Made by a program: the position numbers and the translations under genes. From contig JAKAJN010000010.1 in assembly GCA_021813725.1 (NCBI GenBank), positions 1-43,623 on the forward strand: DNA of 43,623 bases, written 5' to 3'. Of this stretch, positions 25,269 to 33,788 are shown piece by piece. The notes below the pieces were generated by a model. That model saw only the letters and a list, made by a program, of their open reading frames with translations, had not been told where the DNA came from and did not search any database. Position 1 is the first letter of the stretch; every line of letters begins with the position of its first letter. This DNA is from a bacterium (GTDB lineage: Bacteria > Gemmatimonadota > Gemmatimonadetes > Gemmatimonadales > Gemmatimonadaceae).

Positions 25269-28148
25269 ATGTCCCGCCTTACCCGTCTCCTCCTCGTCCC
25301 CGCCCTCCTGCTGGCGGTGCACGCGGCCGGCGCGCAACAGGCCGTCGACCAGGAGTACACGAAGAAGATCAAGGAGTACCTGCAGGATTCCCGCATCTCG
25401 ACCGAGTTCGTCGATCACTTGCCGGCGTCCAACACGGTGCCAACGCCGCTCAAGTTTCTCGGCCGCATCGTCGGGACACCGGGCGAGCTGACATACGCCA
25501 AGGACATCTACCGCTATCTCGAGGCGGTGGCGAAGGCGTCGAACGGGCGGGCGAAGTTCTGGACGATCGGCAAGACCGAGGAAGGACGCGACATGGTGCT
25601 CTTCGCCGTCGCGGACGAGGGGACGATCGGCCAGCTCGACAAGTACAAGGCGATGCTCAAGGCGCTCACCGACCCGCGTCAGACGAGCGAGGCGCAGGCG
25701 CAGCAGCTCATCAAGTCGGCCAAGCCGATCTACTGGATCACCTCCGGCCTCCACTCGCCTGAGAATGGCGGCCCCGAGATGCTGATGGAGTTGGCGTACC
25801 GCCTGGTCGTGGACAATGGCGAGTTCTACCAGAACATCCGCAAGAACGTCATCACGTTCATCACGCCGGTGCTCGAGGTGGACGGACGCGAGAAGCAGGT
25901 GGACACGTACTACTTCAACAAGAAGCGCGCCGCCGGCGAGGCGCGACTCCCCCTGATGTACTGGGGCAAGTACGTCCAGCACGACAACAATCGCGACGGC
26001 ATGGGGCAGATGCTCGCGATCACGAAGAACACCACCAAGTTCTTCCTCGAGTGGACGCCGACCATCATGCACGACCTGCACGAGTCGGTGACGTACCTCT
26101 ACGCCTCCACCGGCAGCGGCCCGTACAACGAACAGATTGATCCGATCACCGTGAACGAGTGGTGGAACCTGGCCAACAACGAAGTGATGGAGATGGCCAA
26201 GCGCGGCGTGCCGGGTGTCTGGACATACGGCTTCTACGATGGATGGACGCCCAACTACCTCTTCTACGTCGCGCATGCACACAACGCGACCGGACGCTTC
26301 TACGAGGTGCAGAGTTACGGCCCGGACAACTACGTCGTGCGCCCGCCGGCGACGACCACCAGCCGCGAGTGGTTCCGACCGAATCCGCCGCTCCCCAGCA
26401 TCAACTGGGGGCCGCGCAACAACACCAACATCCAGGAATCGGCGATGCTGCTGTCGCTCGCGCACGTGGCGAAGAACCGCGGGCTCTTCCTGGAGAACTA
26501 CTGGCTCAAGAACAAGCGCTCGGTGGACAAGGGGAAGAACGGTCCGACGTTCGCGTGGGTCATTCCCGCCGGCCAGACGCGCAAGGCCGACGCCGCGCAG
26601 GCGGTGAACGACCTGATGACGCAGGGGCTCGAGTTCCACCGTGCGACCGCGGCGTTCAAGGCGGGCAACGTGGACGTGAAGGCCGGCGATTATGTCATCC
26701 GCGCCGACCAGCCCTACCGCACGCTGGCCGACATGTACTTCTCGCTGCAGGCATTCTCGGCGGCCAATCCGTCGCCATACGACGACACCGGCTGGACGTT
26801 CCAGCTGATGCGCAACCTGGTGATCACGCCGGTGAGCGACAAGGCGGTGCTCACGCAGGCGATGACGCCGATCACGGTGCCGGTCGTGGCGACCGGTGGC
26901 GTCGAGGGAAACGGTACGGCACTCGTGGTCGCGGCGACCAGCGACAACAACCTCGTGACATTCCGGTTCAAGAACGCCGACGTGAAAATGGCGGCGGCCG
27001 AGAATGAGTTCGAGGCGGGCGGCCGGAAGTTTGCCGCCGGGTCCTTCATCATCGCCAACGCCGACCGCGCGAAGCTCGAGCCGCAGCTGAAGGCGCTGGG
27101 CCTGAGCGCCGTCGCCGTCGCCGAAACGCCAACGGTGAAGAGCCACGATCTCGACGTGCCGCGCATCGGCTACGTGCACAGCTGGACGCGGACGCAGGAC
27201 GAAGGGTGGGTGCGCGCGGCGCTCGACACCTACGGCGTGCCGTTCACCTACTTCGCCGACCAGAAGCTCCGCACCGAGGGGAACCTGCGCGCCAAGTACG
27301 ACGTGATCGTCTTCCCGCACGTCGGCGGCACGGCGCAGTCCATGGTGAACGGCATGGCCAACACCGGCAAGGAGCCGCTCCCGTACAAGAAGTCGGCCGC
27401 GACCCCGAACCTCGGGACGCCAGACGAGAGCGACGACATTCGCGGCGGCATGGGGCTCGAAGGACTGATGAACCTGTACAAGTTCGTGCAGGACGGCGGC
27501 ACGCTGATCACGGAAGGTGCCACCTCGACGATCTTCCCCGAGTACAACCTGACGCCTGGGGTGACGGTGGAGACGCCGAGTGACCTGTTCGTACGTGGCT
27601 CGATCCTGCGCGGCATCATCGCCGACAAGCAGAGCCCCATCACGTACGGGTTCCCGGGAAGCCAGGTGCCGGTCTACTTCAGCACCGCCCCGGTTCTCAA
27701 CGCCGGGCCGGGCGCCTTCGGCGGCTTCGGCGGATTCGGACGCGGCTCGTCGCAGAGCCAGAACGTGACACCGATGGCCAGCCAGCCCAAGCTGTCGCCG
27801 TGGGACGCTGCGTCGGCACAGCCCGCCCCCCCCGCCCCGGCCGCTCCCACGGGACGCGGTGGCGCAGGTGGCGGCGGGTTCGGTGGGGCTGGTGCGGCAG
27901 CAGCCGGTGAGCGGCCGCGCGTCATTCTGCAGTTCCCGACGAACGCCGACGATATGCTGCTGTCGGGTTCGCTGGTCAATGGCCAGGCGCTCAGCGGCCG
28001 TGCGCAGCTCGTGGACTCGCCCGTCGGCAAGGGACACGTGGTGATGTTCGCCATTCGTCCGTTCTGGCGGTGGCAGACGCAGGGGACGTACTCGCTGGGC
28101 TTCAACGCGATCATGAACTGGAACGATCTCGACGCAGGCAAGCGGTAG
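25269..28148 (+). CDS. M14-family zinc carboxypeptidase-like protein with GATase-like domain
   Basis: 959 residues from ATG 25269, with GAGG 8 bp upstream; the frame upstream is only repeat DNA. A signal peptide ends AAGA-Q. Residues ~60-400 are an M14 domain: HSPENGG supplies H162 and E165, HDNNRDG follows, and the third zinc ligand is probably in MHDLHES (H268 or H271). Residues ~677-800 (KYDVIVFPHVGG, LMNLYKFVQDGGTLITEGATS) resemble a class I glutamine-amidotransferase-like fold with no evident catalytic role. Residues ~815-900 are Gly/Pro/Ala-rich and low in complexity. The C-terminal segment ends in GKGHVVMFAIRPFWRWQTQGTY. Such large secreted M14 proteins are common in Gemmatimonadota and Bacteroidota. 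It probably digests peptides outside the inner membrane; substrate unknown. Confidence 0.92.
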   Translation: MSRLTRLLLVPALLLAVHAAGAQQAVDQEYTKKIKEYLQDSRISTEFVDHLPASNTVPTPLKFLGRIVGTPGELTYAKDIYRYLEAVAKASNGRAKFWTIGKTEEGRDMVLFAVADEGTIGQLDKYKAMLKALTDPRQTSEAQAQQLIKSAKPIYWITSGLHSPENGGPEMLMELAYRLVVDNGEFYQNIRKNVITFITPVLEVDGREKQVDTYYFNKKRAAGEARLPLMYWGKYVQHDNNRDGMGQMLAITKNTTKFFLEWTPTIMHDLHESVTYLYASTGSGPYNEQIDPITVNEWWNLANNEVMEMAKRGVPGVWTYGFYDGWTPNYLFYVAHAHNATGRFYEVQSYGPDNYVVRPPATTTSREWFRPNPPLPSINWGPRNNTNIQESAMLLSLAHVAKNRGLFLENYWLKNKRSVDKGKNGPTFAWVIPAGQTRKADAAQAVNDLMTQGLEFHRATAAFKAGNVDVKAGDYVIRADQPYRTLADMYFSLQAFSAANPSPYDDTGWTFQLMRNLVITPVSDKAVLTQAMTPITVPVVATGGVEGNGTALVVAATSDNNLVTFRFKNADVKMAAAENEFEAGGRKFAAGSFIIANADRAKLEPQLKALGLSAVAVAETPTVKSHDLDVPRIGYVHSWTRTQDEGWVRAALDTYGVPFTYFADQKLRTEGNLRAKYDVIVFPHVGGTAQSMVNGMANTGKEPLPYKKSAATPNLGTPDESDDIRGGMGLEGLMNLYKFVQDGGTLITEGATSTIFPEYNLTPGVTVETPSDLFVRGSILRGIIADKQSPITYGFPGSQVPVYFSTAPVLNAGPGAFGGFGGFGRGSSQSQNVTPMASQPKLSPWDAASAQPAPPAPAAPTGRGGAGGGGFGGAGAAAAGERPRVILQFPTNADDMLLSGSLVNGQALSGRAQLVDSPVGKGHVVMFAIRPFWRWQTQGTYSLGFNAIMNWNDLDAGKR

Positions 28149-28170
28149 CCCAGGACCCTGCGCGAATGCG

Positions 28171-28208
28171 AAAACAGGAACTGCCCCGTGAGGGGCAGTT
28201 CCTGTTTT
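28171..28208. terminator. Bidirectional terminator between M14 and Ig-like genes
   Basis: A perfect 17-bp stem (28171-28187 with 28192-28208) and a GTGA tetraloop. The stem begins AAAA and ends TTTT, so each strand has an A-tract before and a T-tract after the GC part. It lies 22 bp after the M14 stop and 23 bp past the Ig-like gene's stop, serving both convergent genes. Confidence 0.9.
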
Positions 28209-28231
28209 CGGCCTGATCCTGGAGCGCTGAC

Positions 28232-30784
28232 CTAGTTGCCGAGCACGTTGATACCGACGCTCTTGCGATAGAACGTCCCGCTCGGATACGGCAATGGGCT
28301 GCTCACTTCGGTGGCGCTGCACCCCGGCGGTGGCTTGCATGACTTGCCGGGCGCACACGGGCCGGTGTTGAAGCTGAGCTTGGCGCCGTCCGGGTTGGTC
28401 ACCGCCTCGAGTCGCAGCATCACGGCGCGGGCAGACTGTCCGTTTGCACCAACGATTGGCGTGGCCAGGGTAAAGGTCACCACCTTCGCTTCGCTGTTGC
28501 TGCCCCGCAGGAAGACGTTGGCGGTCGTGTACACGGGTGGTGAGGACAGGGCGTCGAACGTGCCGCGCTGCAGGCTCAGCCGCAGCTGGTACGGCGACGG
28601 CGCGTTCGCCCTGCCCGCCGACGACACGTACAGCTGAATCTGCTTGATGGTCTTGTTATTCCCCGGATCGGGGATGTAGAAGGCGTACGGGCTCGACGCG
28701 TCGGTGAACGGATCGCCCGAACCACCAGGCGCACACGCGTTCAGCGACACCAGTGTGGGCGTGGTGCCCGTGGCCGTGAACAGGACGGCGGTGTCGCCCA
28801 GCGCCGCCCGACCGAGCGTCGCACGCAGTTCGTTGGCGCCCGCGCCGATCGTCCACGTCGTGGCGGCCTCGCCGGCCGTGTTCGTGCTGGAGGCACTCGG
28901 CGACACCGAACCGCCGCTGCTCCCGCCCGCCGTCCAGTCGATGCTCGCACCGGGCACTGCGTTGCCGTACACGTCGGTGACCCCGACGGTGGGATTCACG
29001 GGAAGCGTGCTGCCGGCCAACGCCACCTGACCGTTGCCAGCCACGATGCGCAGACCGAACGCGGCCGCCGCGCCCACTGTGAAGCTGTTCCCGGCCGTGG
29101 TGACGGCGTTGCCGAAGAAGTCGGCACTCGCCTGCACCCGATAGTCCGTCCCGGCCGCCGTGATCGACAGGCCCGAGAAGGACGCAACGCCGTTGACCGC
29201 CGTCGCCGTCATGGACGAGACGCCGCCCGCGAACGTGCCGTGGTTCAACGTCAGCGTCACGGTGCCATTCCAGCCAAGCGCGATGACGCCATTCAGGTCC
29301 ACCGCCGCGGCCGTCACGTTGAACGGCTCACCGGCCGTGATGGTCCCCGTCGGCTGTACCAGGAAGGTGAAGGCCGACGGAGGATTGGCCGTCGCCGTGT
29401 ACAGCATGGACGACGGCTGGAAGCTCACGCCGGACGGGATGTCGCCGCCGACACCGGGCGTCACACGCACGGTGTTGGGGCCCGGGACGACACCCAACGT
29501 CCAGCACACGGCCGCACGGCCGGTGAGTGAGGTGCTTGCAGTGACCGACGTGGCGAAGGGGGCAACGCAGCTCCCCTGCGCGTCCTGCACCGCCACCACC
29601 CCGCCGCCTGACTCGACGGCGAAGGCGACCGGCGCGCCGGTGAGCAGGGTGCCCAGCGGAGTCTTGAGCTGCACGTTCGGCCGACAATCTGGATCGAGCG
29701 GTGTGCCGACTGGGGCCTGGGCCACAACGCACGTGGACGAGTAGCTGCGCAACACGCCGCCGCGAAGGCCGCCGCGCACGTCGCTGCGAATGAGCTCGGT
29801 GACCGTGCCGCCGACGCCGCCCGACAGGGTGACGGACTCGTCGACGACGCCAAACGGGCTGAGCTCGGTGACCGTTCCGCCTACGCCGCCCGACAAGTCG
29901 AGCAGATCCGCAGCCCACGCCGAGCGCGGCGCCAGCAGCGAGAGCAGGCGCGAACCGAGTGAGTTGGACGAGTTGCTCGCGACCGCCGTGGGACAGGTCA
30001 GGAACGTGCCATCAGCGCGCGGCGTGAGTTCGAAGCCATATGAGGCATCGTGGCCAAGGCGCAGCCGGGCGCGGACGTCGGCGGCGATCGTGCCGGTGGC
30101 GCACACCGCCACCACGGCCGGCCGCGACAGCGGCGCGCCCGTGGGCGAGAACTTGTCGAAGTAGTAGAACCCCGGATACTGGTCGAGTTTCGTGCTGAGC
30201 GGGCCGCTCCCCGGTGCCGGTTGCGTAAATGGAATCGGCGCGATCGTAATGAGTGTTGGTTCCGTGACCGGGAACGAGTCAAGCTTGATGCCGGCCAGGC
30301 CGTCGCTCGAGATGAGCGTCTGCGGCAGGTCGCTCGGGTAGATCAGGAAGCTGTTCGCCGGACTCGTGATGGACATCGAGAGCCCAGCGTAGCAGAAGAC
30401 GGCATTCACGAGTCGCACCACCAGTGCATCGCCGCCCGGCAGCGGACTCTGGCTGTGCTTCTTGAGCGTGAAGCTGACGATGCTGAACGCCTGATCCACC
30501 ATCGCCGCGGTGTCGCCGATATCCAGCTGATGCTGGAGGTTGTTGATCTTGCCCTTGACGGAGTTCGCGTCTGGCGATCCGGCGCCGAAGGCCGAATCGG
30601 CGAGCGCGAGCAATCCGTCCAGCGTGGTGCACTGGCCCGGCGTGAGTGCCGGCGCAGTGGGGCGCCGATGGCTGAAAGTCTCACCCGGCGCAGCAACGCC
30701 GCTGCCAGTCACGGAGTCTCCGCAGGCGGCGGCCGTCAGTAGGAAGACAGCAAACGCAACGCGGGAGAATGCGGATGAACGCAT
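28232..30784 (-). CDS. Ig-like (Big-1 type) lipoprotein
   Basis: 850 residues from ATG 30784, with GAGG 4 bp upstream; a longer frame starts earlier but lacks a signal. The N-terminus ends LLTAAACGDS, a lipoprotein signal. After a globular region (~50-300) without known similarity come Ig-like modules: NVQLKTPLGTLLTGAPVAFAV, a middle module with AGEPFNVTAAAVDLNG, and a Big-1-type VTDVYGNAVPGASIDWTAGG. A C-terminal domain (~700-850) begins SLNACAPGGSGDPFTDASSP. A 23-residue unit LSGGVGGTVTEL occurs twice. Ig-like lipoproteins of this kind are surface-exposed and often adhesive, which is inferred here. Twin palindromes lie upstream. Function unknown. Confidence 0.8.
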   Translation of the reverse strand: MRSSAFSRVAFAVFLLTAAACGDSVTGSGVAAPGETFSHRRPTAPALTPGQCTTLDGLLALADSAFGAGSPDANSVKGKINNLQHQLDIGDTAAMVDQAFSIVSFTLKKHSQSPLPGGDALVVRLVNAVFCYAGLSMSITSPANSFLIYPSDLPQTLISSDGLAGIKLDSFPVTEPTLITIAPIPFTQPAPGSGPLSTKLDQYPGFYYFDKFSPTGAPLSRPAVVAVCATGTIAADVRARLRLGHDASYGFELTPRADGTFLTCPTAVASNSSNSLGSRLLSLLAPRSAWAADLLDLSGGVGGTVTELSPFGVVDESVTLSGGVGGTVTELIRSDVRGGLRGGVLRSYSSTCVVAQAPVGTPLDPDCRPNVQLKTPLGTLLTGAPVAFAVESGGGVVAVQDAQGSCVAPFATSVTASTSLTGRAAVCWTLGVVPGPNTVRVTPGVGGDIPSGVSFQPSSMLYTATANPPSAFTFLVQPTGTITAGEPFNVTAAAVDLNGVIALGWNGTVTLTLNHGTFAGGVSSMTATAVNGVASFSGLSITAAGTDYRVQASADFFGNAVTTAGNSFTVGAAAAFGLRIVAGNGQVALAGSTLPVNPTVGVTDVYGNAVPGASIDWTAGGSSGGSVSPSASSTNTAGEAATTWTIGAGANELRATLGRAALGDTAVLFTATGTTPTLVSLNACAPGGSGDPFTDASSPYAFYIPDPGNNKTIKQIQLYVSSAGRANAPSPYQLRLSLQRGTFDALSSPPVYTTANVFLRGSNSEAKVVTFTLATPIVGANGQSARAVMLRLEAVTNPDGAKLSFNTGPCAPGKSCKPPPGCSATEVSSPLPYPSGTFYRKSVGINVLGN
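29791..29896 (-). repeat. Internal duplication in the Ig-like gene
   Basis: A 37-nt segment at 29791-29827 recurs at 29860-29896 with three mismatches, 69 nt apart, coding LSGGVGGTVTEL twice in frame. The exact multiple of three is consistent with in-frame tandem duplication. Confidence 0.75.
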
Positions 30785-30878
30785 GGAGCCTCGATCGCCA
30801 AAGGAGCGGAGGGGCCGAAAAGGACTTCCGGAACCGCCGGCTAGCGGATTGCCCGCCAATCTGGACTGGTTTGGCCAT

Positions 30879-30922
30879 TAGGACTATCTCCTAACGGCTG
30901 TAGACAATATGTCCTACAGCCG
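30879..30922. promoter_or_regulatory. Two adjacent palindromes upstream of the Ig-like lipoprotein gene
   Basis: TAGGACTATCTCCTA (30879-30893) has 5-bp arms TAGGA/TCCTA. One base further, 30895-30922 pairs CGGCTGTAG with CTACAGCCG (9 bp) around ACAATATGTC, whose ACA/TGT can extend the pairing. They lie about 95-140 bp upstream of the lipoprotein ATG in a locally AT-rich patch. Operator, promoter-associated site or RNA hairpin are all possible; no factor can be named. Confidence 0.5.
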
Positions 30923-30963
30923 TGTAAGGCAATACCGAGATCGATTCTGGGAAACACCTGACG

Positions 30964-30982
30964 GATCAGGGGAAACCTGATC
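30964..30982 (-). terminator. Possible terminator after the kinase gene
   Basis: A 7-bp stem GATCAGG/CCTGATC with a 5-nt loop (TTTCC on the minus strand), 36 bp past the kinase stop. On the minus strand the sequence after it lacks a T-run, so it may be a weak or factor-dependent terminator. Confidence 0.35.
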
Positions 30983-31017
30983 GAGGGGAGTGCCGCCAAT
31001 TTGTCGTCGCTGGATCG

Positions 31018-33687
31018 CTACCCGAGCCCGAGGAGCTGGCGGAAGCTGCGGTCACGATCGAGATCCTTGAACCACCACCCCGGATCGTTGCGCATGGAGG
31101 GGAGGCGCTGGGGATTGGCCGCCAGGTACTCCTTCAGGAGCCGGACGGCGTCGGCGTTATCACCGAGGATCGTGTAAACAAATGATCCGTAGAAGGCGAG
31201 TTCTCGCACGCCGTCAATCTGGGGGTCGCCGAGCGATGCACGCACGACGCGTCGCGCGCTGTCGGCCAGCGCCGGCCGGCCCGCCTTTGCCGCGCGGGCG
31301 ATGACGGCCGCCACGAGCATGTTGGAGGTGAGCCGCTCCAGCGGCCGCGCGGCCGGCGGCGCCAGATCGACCGCGGAATCACTGATCGCCCACGCGGCGG
31401 CAATGTCGGGCGGCTCGATGCGCGTCGTCAGCAGGTAGAGCTTGCAGCGCGTGAAGCGCATGTCTTTGGGGAAGCGGGCGCGGGCCGTGGCACACCACTG
31501 GGCCGCCTTCTCGAACTGCCCCAGATCGTAGTTCGCCGTGAAGAGGCGGTTGAGCACCACGTTGGCGTTCGACAGGAACTCGTCGCTCTCGTAGGCGCGG
31601 GTGGCCGCGATCAGCACGTCGGACAGCGTGGCGTCATCCACCTGGTAGTACAACGACGCCAGCATGGCGTACGAGCCGGCTTGGCGGGGATTCAACGCCG
31701 TCGCCCGCTCGAGGTCGGCTCGCGAGGCGGCGAGCGCGGCGGCCCGCTTGCCTGCATCCTCGTCGATGCCGGAGATCCAGCCGAAGTAGGTGTTGAAGCC
31801 GCGCGCTTCGTGCGCGTCGGCGTTGTCAGGGTCAATGGCGAGCGCACTGTCGCCGTGCGCGATGCCGAGGCCGACCCAACGGGTGATCGCGGCGGCGTCG
31901 CGGCCCGCCAACCGTCCGCGCCGGTAGGCGAGCGCCGACCGGCGCGTTTCGGGCTCCGCCCACTTGCGGTCCGCTTTCCACGCGAGCGCGAACAGTGAGT
32001 CGGCAGCATTGAACTGCGCCTCGACGGCCGCGGCGTCACCGCGCGCGAGCGCGCCCTCGGCCCCCTTCCATGCCTGTTCGCCACGCTGCAGCAGCAACCA
32101 CGCGTCTCGGCTCGCCGTCCGCGAACTCTGGTCCTTGAGCTGCAATTCCTCGCCCAGTTGCTGTCGAATCAGGTCAGACGCCACGAGCACAATCGTGTCG
32201 CGCATCGCGAGCTGGTTCGCGGCCAGGCCGGTAAACGCGGTGCGCTTCAGGTTCACCCCGCTTGCATCGTCGACGCGCACCGTCACCCGCACCTTGTCGC
32301 CATCCGGTTCCACATCGCCCCGCACGAGGTACCCGACGCGCAGGGCCCGCGAGATGCTGTCGGGCGATGCGTCGGTCCCGCGAAAACGCTCGACACCGGA
32401 TCGGGAGATGACGTTGATGCTCGCGGAAGTGGAGAGCGTGCGGATCAGTTCCTCGGTGAGCCCATCGGCGAGCGGCCCGAGGGAGGAATCGCGGCTCAGA
32501 TCCTGGAAGTACAGCACGGCGAGACGCCGCGCATCGGGGCCCTCCGCGGAAACGCGGCGGCCCGTGTAGGTACTCCAGGCGCCGAATCCGCCGCCGGCCA
32601 CAAGGAGCAGGAGGGCGACCAGCACGACCGGAGTCCTCCATCGCGGGCGCGGTGGCACCGTGGACTCGCCCATGCTCGGCGTCGGGCGGCGGTACTGCGA
32701 GGTTGCGCGCGCCTTCATCGTCGAGGTGGCGCCAAGCGGCACACCCATCAACTCGGCGAACGCGGCCGCCGATTGTGGGCGATCGGCGGGCACCTTGGCC
32801 ATCACCTGGAAGATGGCCTCCTCGACCTCCTCTGGGACGGTAGGACGCACGATCCGAATGCTCGGCACCTGTTCCATGGCGTGCCGCGCCATGATGGCGA
32901 CCGCATTTTTCCCCGTGAAGGGTGGCTCCCCGGCGAGCATCTCGTACAGCATGCAGCCGAGACTGTAGAGGTCGGCAGTGGGGCCGACGGTCTCGCCCAC
33001 CGACTGTTCGGGCGCCATGTAGACGGGCGTGCCCATGGCCATTCCCGTCTGCGTGAGCTTGGCGCCCCCCGCTTCGCTGACGGCACGGGCAATGCCAAAG
33101 TCGGAGACGAGTGCGTAGTCGCCCTGCAGGAGGATGTTCTCCGGCTTCACGTCGCGGTGCACGATCCCCTGCCCGTGCGCATGCCCGAGCGCGTCGGCCA
33201 CCTCGAAGGTGATGCGCAGCGCATCCTCGATCGGGAGTTGCCCTTCGCGGTCCAGACGGTCGCGGAGCGACTCGCCCTTCACGAACGGCATGACGTAGAA
33301 CATCAGTCCGTCGGCCACTCCCGAGTCGAACAGGCCGAGGATGTGCGGATGCTGCAGCTTGGCCGCCAGCCGGATTTCGCGCTCGAACCGGTCGGCGCCA
33401 ATGGACGCGGCGAGTTCCGGCAGGAGCACCTTGATGGCCACTTCGCGCTCGTGCCGCAGGTCGTTGGCGAGATAGACGGTGGCCATGCCACCGCGGCCGA
33501 GTTCGCGCTCGAGGAAGTAACGTCCGGCGAGTGCCGCGTTGAGCGTCCGCAGCGCGTCGTCACCAGACGCGGATCCGGGCCCCCGCACGATGGCTGACTG
33601 CTCCAGCGTGAAGTTGAGGCCGCAACGACTGCAAAAGATGGCGTCGGGCGCTGTTTCAGCGCCGCACTTCGAACATTTGGACGTCAG
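31018..33687 (-). CDS. Zinc-ribbon Ser/Thr protein kinase with CsgG-like and TPR region, probable CTG start
   Basis: 889 residues if it starts at CTG 33687, with GAGGGAG about 6 bp upstream; the first usual start is GTG 33588 (856 residues), but the frame between them codes a zinc ribbon with C5, C8, C19 and C22, and a TAG stops it further up. Numbers use the CTG start. Kinase domain ~55-310: GRGGMATVYLA P-loop, K86, HRDVKPEN (D179), DFG (D196), GTPVYMAPEQ. A transmembrane helix lies at ~352-371. Outside are a CsgG/TolB-N-like domain opening LAVLYFQDLS (~385-500) and TPR-like repeats (~520-880). Hanks-type kinases phosphorylate proteins on Ser/Thr; the outer part may sense envelope state. It is divergent from the fucosidase gene; targets unknown. 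Confidence 0.92.
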   Translation of the reverse strand: MTSKCSKCGAETAPDAIFCSRCGLNFTLEQSAIVRGPGSASGDDALRTLNAALAGRYFLERELGRGGMATVYLANDLRHEREVAIKVLLPELAASIGADRFEREIRLAAKLQHPHILGLFDSGVADGLMFYVMPFVKGESLRDRLDREGQLPIEDALRITFEVADALGHAHGQGIVHRDVKPENILLQGDYALVSDFGIARAVSEAGGAKLTQTGMAMGTPVYMAPEQSVGETVGPTADLYSLGCMLYEMLAGEPPFTGKNAVAIMARHAMEQVPSIRIVRPTVPEEVEEAIFQVMAKVPADRPQSAAAFAELMGVPLGATSTMKARATSQYRRPTPSMGESTVPPRPRWRTPVVLVALLLLVAGGGFGAWSTYTGRRVSAEGPDARRLAVLYFQDLSRDSSLGPLADGLTEELIRTLSTSASINVISRSGVERFRGTDASPDSISRALRVGYLVRGDVEPDGDKVRVTVRVDDASGVNLKRTAFTGLAANQLAMRDTIVLVASDLIRQQLGEELQLKDQSSRTASRDAWLLLQRGEQAWKGAEGALARGDAAAVEAQFNAADSLFALAWKADRKWAEPETRRSALAYRRGRLAGRDAAAITRWVGLGIAHGDSALAIDPDNADAHEARGFNTYFGWISGIDEDAGKRAAALAASRADLERATALNPRQAGSYAMLASLYYQVDDATLSDVLIAATRAYESDEFLSNANVVLNRLFTANYDLGQFEKAAQWCATARARFPKDMRFTRCKLYLLTTRIEPPDIAAAWAISDSAVDLAPPAARPLERLTSNMLVAAVIARAAKAGRPALADSARRVVRASLGDPQIDGVRELAFYGSFVYTILGDNADAVRLLKEYLAANPQRLPSMRNDPGWWFKDLDRDRSFRQLLGLG

Positions 33688-33749
33688 GGGGCGCTCCCTC
33701 GGGGGAGTTCGAAGAAACTGGACCTAAGATTGTGAGGACTCGCTTCGCG

Positions 33750-33779
33750 CTGTCAAGGAAGCGACGCGCGCTGTACACT
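33750..33779 (+). promoter_or_regulatory. Weak candidate promoter, possibly leaderless fucosidase transcript
   Basis: CTGTCA (33750-33755) and TACACT (33774-33779) are 18 bp apart, each 4/6 to consensus. The -10 ends 10 bp before ATG 33789, so transcription would start about 3 bases before translation. No Shine-Dalgarno site is seen there, which fits a leaderless mRNA. Confidence 0.35.
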
Positions 33780-33788
33780 TGTGCCACC

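Noticed and set aside
25179-28358. A 1059-codon open frame antisense to the M14 peptidase
   Set aside because: His/Arg/Val-rich composition typical of a GC-driven shadow, and it crosses the bidirectional terminator at 28171-28208.
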